NCBI GenBank assembly: GCA_044464485.1
Contig: JBIQLG010000004.1
Location: 1 to 64,000, forward strand
Direction of reading: 5' to 3'
DNA from: Terrimesophilobacter sp044464485
GTDB lineage: Bacteria; Actinomycetota; Actinomycetes; Actinomycetales; Microbacteriaceae
DNA length: 64,000 nucleotides
The notes under the pieces were generated by a model that had not been told where the DNA came from, searched no databases, and saw nothing but the letters and a program-made list of their open reading frames with translations. A program made the translations under genes and the position numbers. Positions 58,491 to 64,000 of the stretch are shown here, in pieces; position 1 is the first letter of the stretch; every line of letters begins with the position of its first letter.

Positions 58491-60029
58491 TTGACTGATC
58501 GGACATCTCCGGTCCTGCGTCCCGAGCATCCGATGGCGAGGTCATTGGCGGCGCTCGTCGCCGATTTCGGCCTCGACGTCGTCGGCTCAATCGACGGAAT
58601 TGAAATAAGTGGCATTACCGTCACGACGGAGGAAGTTCAGCCCGGCGACCTCTTCGTCGGCCTTCCGGGGGAACGGCATCACGGCGCGAAGTTTGCTGAG
58701 ACGGCGAGAGAAAATGGCGCGGTCGCCATGTTGACCGATGCCGCAGGAGCCCAACTCGCGAAGGATTCCGGCCTGCCAGCTGTCGTGGTCGACTCTCCTC
58801 GAGCTGCGCTGGGAGATGTCTCGGCCTGGATCTACCAGACTTCCGAAGAACCACCTTTGCTCTTCGGGATCACCGGCACGAACGGAAAAACATCCGTCGC
58901 ATATCTGCTCGACGCCATCCTTCGGCAATTGGGCCTCGTCACGGGCCTGAGTTCGACAGCCGAGCGTCGAGTTGGCGATCAACTTTCCGTGACGAGCCGA
59001 CTGACCACTCCGGAAGCGAGCGAGCTCCACGCTCTCCTGGCACGGATGCGGGAAAGCGAGGCGCGGGCCGTCGTCGTGGAGGTCAGCGCGCAGGCTCTCA
59101 GCCAGGACCGCATCGGCGGCCTCGTTTTTGATGTCGTGGCGTTTACAAACCTCAGCCACGATCATCTTGACGACTATGCCGATATGGAATCGTACTTTGC
59201 GGCAAAATTGGCCTTCTTTGAGCCAGAGCATGGACGACGCGGCGTCGTTTCACTCGACACGGCGTGGGGTCAGCGAGTTGTGGACGGCTCCCGTATTCCG
59301 GTGACGACAGTTTCGACCGTCAGCGGTGTGGATGCGGAATGGCGAGTAGAAATCCTCAACGAGCAGTTGGATTCCACCGCCTTTCGTCTCACCGGACCTG
59401 AAGGACGATCCCTCGAGTCCACGGTTCCCCTAATCGGCTGGCATATGGCGGCAAATGCTGGACTTGCCATCGTGATGCTCGTGGAAGCCGGGTTTGAAGT
59501 CGAAGCGATTGGACATGCCATTCGCGATGGCATTGATGCGTACCTGCCGGGCAGAGCAGAGCGGGTATCGGGCGATTCCGGGCCGACCGTGTACGTGGAC
59601 TACGGGCACACTCCGGATGCGTTCCTCAACACGCTTCACGCCATCCGGACCGTGACCACCGGCCGAATCATTATGGTTTTCGGCGCTGATGGCGACCGAG
59701 ACCCGACAAAGCGGCTCGAGATGGGTCGGATTGCGTCGGAGCTGGCGGATGTGCTGTTCGTCACGGATTATCAGCCTCGATTCGAGAACGCCGAATCCAT
59801 CCGCAAAACCCTCATCGAGGGTGCGGGATCGGCGGACCACCCTGCGGAGATCCATGAAGTGAGCCCAGCGGGGGCTGCCATTCGGCACGCAGTTTCGATC
59901 GCGCGAGAGGGTGATTCGATTTTGTGGGCCGGCCCCGGCCATGAAGACCACATTGATGTGGCAGGAGTCAGCACCCCGTTCTCCGCTCGCACCGAGGCAC
60001 GATCTGCGCTGCGTGAGGCAGGCTGGTGA
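58491..60029 (+). CDS. murE: UDP-MurNAc-tripeptide ligase MurE
   Basis: A 512-aa Mur ligase adding the third stem-peptide residue. The P-loop is GITGTNGKTSVAYLL near residue 125. TTPEASELHALL is the substrate region, and HTPDAFLNTLHAIR lies in the C-terminal domain. The residue that reads DNPR in meso-DAP enzymes is here TDYQPRFE, so the added amino acid is probably not meso-DAP. L-Lys, L-Orn, L-Dab or another is possible, as in B-type peptidoglycan of Microbacteriaceae. TTG 58491 follows GAGGA. Confidence 0.93.
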   Translation: MTDRTSPVLRPEHPMARSLAALVADFGLDVVGSIDGIEISGITVTTEEVQPGDLFVGLPGERHHGAKFAETARENGAVAMLTDAAGAQLAKDSGLPAVVVDSPRAALGDVSAWIYQTSEEPPLLFGITGTNGKTSVAYLLDAILRQLGLVTGLSSTAERRVGDQLSVTSRLTTPEASELHALLARMRESEARAVVVEVSAQALSQDRIGGLVFDVVAFTNLSHDHLDDYADMESYFAAKLAFFEPEHGRRGVVSLDTAWGQRVVDGSRIPVTTVSTVSGVDAEWRVEILNEQLDSTAFRLTGPEGRSLESTVPLIGWHMAANAGLAIVMLVEAGFEVEAIGHAIRDGIDAYLPGRAERVSGDSGPTVYVDYGHTPDAFLNTLHAIRTVTTGRIIMVFGADGDRDPTKRLEMGRIASELADVLFVTDYQPRFENAESIRKTLIEGAGSADHPAEIHEVSPAGAAIRHAVSIAREGDSILWAGPGHEDHIDVAGVSTPFSARTEARSALREAGW

Positions 60030-61420
60030 TCTCGCTCGCACTGTCTGACCTTGCCGCAATGGTGAAGGGAACCCTTGTTGGTGGCGGTGAAGACGAGCGC
60101 ATCTCGGGGCCTGTGGTTGTCGATTCTCGGCGCGCACGCCAGGGCTGTGTCTTCATTGCGATGCGCGGTGAAACCACCGATGGTCATGAATTTGTTGACG
60201 CCGCGATAGCTGGCGGAGCGATCGCAGTGATCGCGGAGCGCCCGCTGAATATTCGGGTGCCGGTCGTGGTGGTCGCCGATTCGCTCGACGCTTTGAGTTC
60301 GCTTGCGCGCGAAGTCGTCGCGCGGGTTCGCGCGCGCGGCGCGCTTCGTGTCGTTGCGGTCACCGGATCGAACGGTAAGACGACCACCAAGAACATGCTC
60401 CAGGCGGTTCTCGCAACCAGCGGCAGTGTCGTGGCACCGCGGGAATCGTTCAACAACGAGGTGGGCGCTCCACTTTCCATGCTCGACATCACGTATGACA
60501 CTCAATTCCTCGTGGTGGAAATGGGGGCCAGCGCCGAAGGCGAGATTGCTCGTCTGGTGTCCATCGTCACTCCGGACGTGTCCATCGTGCTCAAAGTCGG
60601 CCTTGCTCATGCGGGCGGCTTTGGCAGTATCGACGCAACCCAGCGCGCCAAGGCCGAAATAGTCACGAAACTCCCGAGCACGGCAACCGCGGTTCTGAAT
60701 GTGGACGACTCGCGCGTCATCGCTATGGCAGAGATGACGAGTGCCAGAGTCGTGACATTCGGTTTTTCGGATGGGGCAGAGTTCCGGGCGGAATCAATTT
60801 CAACAACCGTGGACGGGACGCGCTTCACGTTCGCGAGCAGTGAGGGCCACTTCGACGTTCGGCTGAAAATTATTGGTGAGCATAACGTTGTGAATGCGCT
60901 CGCAACACTCGCGGCGGCGAACCAATTCGGCGTGTCGACCCCGGATGCGATCCGCGCGCTGTCCTCTATGACTCGCGCCGAACACTGGCGAATGGAACTG
61001 CATCACACGCCGAACGGCGTCACCGTGATCAACGACGCGTATAACGCGAGCCCTGACTCCATGGCTGCCGCACTCAAGACCCTGGCCGAAATCACTCGTG
61101 GACAGCATCGTGCCATCGCAGTGCTCGGCGAAATGTCGGAATTGGGTGAATTTGCTGATGAAGAGCATGATCGTATCGGCAGACTCGCGGTTCGCCTGAA
61201 CATCGACAAACTATTTGTGGTCGGACATGCCGCGCGACACATTCACAATGCGGCCGGCCTCGAAGGTTCGTGGGATGGAGAGTCGGTCCTCGTGGAGACC
61301 TCCGATCTGGCCTACGATCTCCTGTGTGACGAATTGCGGCAGGGAGACGTTGTCCTCGTGAAGTCATCCAATTCCGCGGGATTGCGCGTGCTCGGTGACC
61401 GACTCGCAGGTATCAGCTGA
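60026..61420 (+). CDS. murF: UDP-MurNAc-pentapeptide synthetase MurF
   Basis: A 464-aa ligase that attaches D-Ala-D-Ala. The P-loop GSNGKTTTKNML is near residue 115, followed by ESFNNEVGAPLSMLDI and EMGASAEGEIARL, the MurF-specific segment. The C-terminal VINDAYNASPDSMAAAL is diagnostic. The start GTG 60026 overlaps the murE stop as GTGA, and the stop overlaps mraY as TGATG. Confidence 0.95.
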   Translation: MISLALSDLAAMVKGTLVGGGEDERISGPVVVDSRRARQGCVFIAMRGETTDGHEFVDAAIAGGAIAVIAERPLNIRVPVVVVADSLDALSSLAREVVARVRARGALRVVAVTGSNGKTTTKNMLQAVLATSGSVVAPRESFNNEVGAPLSMLDITYDTQFLVVEMGASAEGEIARLVSIVTPDVSIVLKVGLAHAGGFGSIDATQRAKAEIVTKLPSTATAVLNVDDSRVIAMAEMTSARVVTFGFSDGAEFRAESISTTVDGTRFTFASSEGHFDVRLKIIGEHNVVNALATLAAANQFGVSTPDAIRALSSMTRAEHWRMELHHTPNGVTVINDAYNASPDSMAAALKTLAEITRGQHRAIAVLGEMSELGEFADEEHDRIGRLAVRLNIDKLFVVGHAARHIHNAAGLEGSWDGESVLVETSDLAYDLLCDELRQGDVVLVKSSNSAGLRVLGDRLAGIS

Positions 61421-62526
61421 TGCTCGCTCTGCTGTTCGCTGCGGGATTCTCCATGGTCTTCACGCTCCTGCTCACTCCGCTCTTCGCCAAGGCGTTTCGG
61501 CGACTGAATCTCGGACAGTTCATCAGAGCGGACACACCGACAACGCACGTCATCAAGCGCGGCACCCCCTCAATGGGCGGCGTCGTCTTCGTGACCGCGT
61601 CGGTTATCGGATATTTCGTTGGCCACTTGTTCGGCGGAGGCAGACCGAGCATCAGTGCGATGCTCGTCATCCTCATGATGGGCGGCGTCGGGCTCATCGG
61701 CTTTATCGATGACCTGATGAAGGTCAGCAAGCAGAACAGCCTCGGTCTTCCCGGCATCTATAAGATCATCGGCACGGCCGTCATCGGGGTTATCTTCGCG
61801 CTCATCGGCATCAATTATCGAGACAGTCACGGTCGCAGTCCCGTGTCGACATCGCTCTCATTCATACGCGACCTCAATTTTGATTTTCTGGCAACATTCG
61901 GGGTCATCGCGGGGACCATTGCGATTGTGCTCTGGATCGTGTTCCTCACGGTGTCGACGTCAAACGCCGTCAATCTTGCCGACGGGCTGGATGGGCTCGC
62001 TGCCGGCGCGTCGATCCTCGCGATCGGCTCCTACATCATCATCGGCTACTGGCAGGCGATTCAATCCTGTTACAGCCTGACGACGGATTCGGAAAACTAC
62101 TTCAAGTGTTACGACGTGTCCTCGCCACTGGAGCTGGCGACGATTGCGGCGGCCATCGTGGGCGCGTTGATCGGGTTTCTCTGGTGGAACACTTCACCCG
62201 CGCAGATCATGATGGGCGACACGGGAGCCTTTGCACTCGGTGGTGCACTCGCAGCTCTTGCGATACTGTCGCGCACGGAATTGCTGCTCGTGTTCATCGG
62301 CGGACTGTTCGTCATCATCACGGGCCAGGTGATTGTGCAGCGAATCTACTTCAAGGCCACGAAGGGCAAACGCATTTGGAAATCCAGTCCGTACCACCAT
62401 CACTTTGAAATGAAAGGCTGGCTCGAAGTGACGATCGTTGTCAGGTTCTGGATCATCGCGGGCCTTTTTGTCGGCGCAGGAGTCGGCTTGTTCTATCTCG
62501 AGTGGCTTTCGGTCACCGCGAAGTGA
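61420..62526 (+). CDS. mraY: Phospho-MurNAc-pentapeptide transferase MraY
   Basis: A 368-aa membrane enzyme with about ten helices that makes lipid I. Conserved motifs are TPSMGGVVFVTAS, LIGFIDDLMKV with the Asp pair, NAVNLADGLDGLAAG, and the cytoplasmic PYHHHFEMKGW. It has the standard length. It overlaps both murF and murD by one base (TGATG). Confidence 0.96.
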   Translation: MLALLFAAGFSMVFTLLLTPLFAKAFRRLNLGQFIRADTPTTHVIKRGTPSMGGVVFVTASVIGYFVGHLFGGGRPSISAMLVILMMGGVGLIGFIDDLMKVSKQNSLGLPGIYKIIGTAVIGVIFALIGINYRDSHGRSPVSTSLSFIRDLNFDFLATFGVIAGTIAIVLWIVFLTVSTSNAVNLADGLDGLAAGASILAIGSYIIIGYWQAIQSCYSLTTDSENYFKCYDVSSPLELATIAAAIVGALIGFLWWNTSPAQIMMGDTGAFALGGALAALAILSRTELLLVFIGGLFVIITGQVIVQRIYFKATKGKRIWKSSPYHHHFEMKGWLEVTIVVRFWIIAGLFVGAGVGLFYLEWLSVTAK

Positions 62527-64000
62527 TGGCCCGACGAGACCTGAACGGTCTGACAAGCTGGCATTCGGACTGGAGTGGACTTCGCGTTGTCGTACTGGGT
62601 TCCGGGGTCTCGGGCTTTGCTGCCGCGGACACACTGGCGGAGTTGGGGTGCTCGATTCTCGTCGCGTCGGATTCCGCAGAACAGGCCACTCGGGAAATCC
62701 TCAAGGTCATCGGCGTCGAACTCGTCGTCAGTGATCTCGCGGCAGGGATTCCCGCCGCTCTGACCGATTTCGACCCCGATCTCGTAATAGTGTCGCCTGG
62801 GTTCTCACCGACCCATCCTGCGGTCCAATGGGCGCAGCTCGACGGTCGGACGGTCTGGGGCGATGTCGAACTCGCGTGGCGTGTGCGTGACAAGCTCGGT
62901 CGACCGGCGGAGTGGATACTCGTCACCGGGACGAATGGGAAGACCACGACCGTGCAACTGACAGCATCCATTCTCGTCGCGGGCGGCGTTCGCGCGGCGC
63001 CGTGCGGCAACGTTGGCGTGCCGGTTTTGGACGCCATTCGCGACCCCTCGGGTTTTGATGTTCTGGTCGTGGAGCTGTCCAGTTTTCAGCTGCACTACCT
63101 TGGCGAGGTCGCACCCTGGGCGAGCGTGTGCCTCAACATCGCCGACGATCATCTCGACTGGCACGGATCCGTGGATGCCTACCGGAGCGCAAAGTCAAAA
63201 GTGTACGAAAACACGAAGATCGCCTGCCTCTTCAACAAAGACGATGCGCTGACACGTGAATTCGTGGAGAACGCGGACGTTCTGGAGGGCTGCAGAGCGA
63301 TTGGTTTCGGCCTCGGGGTGCCGGGCCCGAGCGACCTCGGCATTGTGGATGGCATCGTGTGCGACCGAGCGTTCATCGAAGATCGCCACAACACAGCGCG
63401 CGAACTTGTGACGTTGGCGGAGCTTGCGGATGTGGGCCTTTCGAGCCGCCACATGCTCGCGAACGTTCTCGCAGCTTCCGCGCTCGCGCTGTCCTACGGA
63501 GTGCAGCCCGCGGCAATCCGGGACGCCGTCATGCAGTTTCGACCGGACCATCATCGGTCGGAAGTTGTGGCCACAAAAGATGGTGTGTCATGGGTTAACG
63601 ATTCGAAGGCAACTAACGCCCACGCCGCGCTCGCCTCGCTCGAAAGTTTTGATTCGATCGTGTGGATTGTGGGCGGACTGCTCAAGGGAACCTCCCTGGA
63701 CGCGCTCATCGAATCAGTTGCCCCACGGCTGCGGGCGGCTGTCGTGATCGGGCGAGATCGATCGAGCATCCTCCAATCATTCGCGCGACACGCCCCGCAA
63801 CTGCCCATTTTCGAAGTCGAAACGACTGACACTAAAGACGTGATGCCTGCCGCCGCACGTCTGGCGGGAAAGCTTGCGAGGGCCGGAGACGCAGTGCTGT
63901 TGGCGCCGGCGGCGGCGTCGATGGACCAGTTTCGCAATTATGCGGAGCGGGGAGCAGAATTTGTTCTCGCCGTGAAGGAACTTTTGGAAGGAAGCGCCGA
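62526..64000 (+). CDS. murD: UDP-MurNAc-L-alanine:D-glutamate ligase MurD (partial)
   Basis: The frame from ATG 62526 stays open to the window end, giving 491 codons. The N-terminal Rossmann-like motif is VVLGSGVSGFAAADTLAE, the P-loop VTGTNGKTTTVQL near residue 138, followed by GNVGVPVLDAI, VVELSSFQLHYL and NDSKATNAHAALASL. It adds D-Glu to UDP-MurNAc-L-Ala. About 10-20 residues are probably missing, because LLAPAAASMDQFRNYAERG near the end is the usual C-terminal motif. The start overlaps mraY by one base. Confidence 0.95.
   Translation, partial: MARRDLNGLTSWHSDWSGLRVVVLGSGVSGFAAADTLAELGCSILVASDSAEQATREILKVIGVELVVSDLAAGIPAALTDFDPDLVIVSPGFSPTHPAVQWAQLDGRTVWGDVELAWRVRDKLGRPAEWILVTGTNGKTTTVQLTASILVAGGVRAAPCGNVGVPVLDAIRDPSGFDVLVVELSSFQLHYLGEVAPWASVCLNIADDHLDWHGSVDAYRSAKSKVYENTKIACLFNKDDALTREFVENADVLEGCRAIGFGLGVPGPSDLGIVDGIVCDRAFIEDRHNTARELVTLAELADVGLSSRHMLANVLAASALALSYGVQPAAIRDAVMQFRPDHHRSEVVATKDGVSWVNDSKATNAHAALASLESFDSIVWIVGGLLKGTSLDALIESVAPRLRAAVVIGRDRSSILQSFARHAPQLPIFEVETTDTKDVMPAAARLAGKLARAGDAVLLAPAAASMDQFRNYAERGAEFVLAVKELLEGSA

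Noticed and set aside
62526..64000. murD as a pseudogene because no stop is seen
   Set aside because: The frame is open to the window edge and already contains the usual C-terminal motif. It is only cut by the window.

Overview
The window is a GC-rich, densely packed piece of an actinobacterial chromosome. It most likely comes from a member of Microbacteriaceae or a close relative. The clues are the gene order, the many GTG and TTG starts, the -10 hexamer plus about 6-8 nt plus start-codon arrangement typical of leaderless actinobacterial transcripts, a class II DAHP synthase, paired Rv2175c/PknL homologues, and a MurE whose third-residue recognition motif is not the meso-DAP type. No phage, IS element, CRISPR array or plasmid replicon was found. 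The window opens inside the 3' end of a 5S rRNA gene and closes inside murD.

Region 1 (163-15792, all + strand) follows the Mycobacterium tuberculosis Rv1691-Rv1713 order: TPR protein, HAD phosphatase, 56-aa protein, tlyA, NAD kinase, recN, pyrG, Nudix hydrolase, xerD, parA, scpA, scpB, rluB-type pseudouridine synthase, tyrA, cmk, der. Most neighbours overlap by a few bases. The steA/mctB pair found between recN and pyrG in mycobacteria is missing, and tyrA is inserted before cmk.

Region 2 (15800-35500) is accessory and mixed-strand. It holds an F420-oxidoreductase-like protein, a hemerythrin, tRNA-Pro(GGG) with a decayed partial copy about 150 bp downstream, dgt, a truncated NTF2/SnoaL fragment abutting a MarR-regulated DHA2 drug exporter, msrA, a lipoprotein, an ArsR-SRPBCC-DUF4287 cassette, a PadR-HAAS-ABC exporter cassette, several membrane and unknown genes, a J-domain/NERD fusion preceded by a 26-codon ORF, a long GAPDH, and a sigma factor-ogt-tag alkylation-repair operon. 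Three transcription-factor operators are visible (MarR, ArsR, PadR). Each overlaps its own promoter.

Region 3 (35578-44609) contains a CDP-alcohol phosphatidyltransferase, a GarA/OdhI-type FHA protein, FtsR and a second MerR regulator (compare Rv1827-Rv1830). Pyruvate carboxylase follows, bracketed by two different ParA/MinD-family ATPases, and then peptide deformylase.

Region 4 (44619-64000) follows Rv2187-Rv2155c: fadD15-like acyl-CoA synthetase, plsC, class II aroG, a four-PASTA Ser/Thr kinase (PknL position), a triple-LysM secreted protein, an Rv2175c homologue, a polyprenyl synthase, a DUF3040 protein and the division and cell wall cluster mraZ-rsmH-ftsL-ftsI-murE-murF-mraY-murD. The genes in this region serve envelope lipid supply, kinase signalling on wall growth, and peptidoglycan precursor synthesis.

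The signals most worth following up are: the shared leaderless promoter architecture; a 20-bp, 19/20-matched inverted repeat between mraZ and rsmH; MraZ boxes in both orientations at a 10-bp period; a Tag glycosylase that has lost three of four zinc ligands; the altered MurE motif; the two ParA/MinD ATPases flanking pyc; and the tRNA-Pro relic. Functions are assigned by motif recognition and remembered gene order. No database search was possible.
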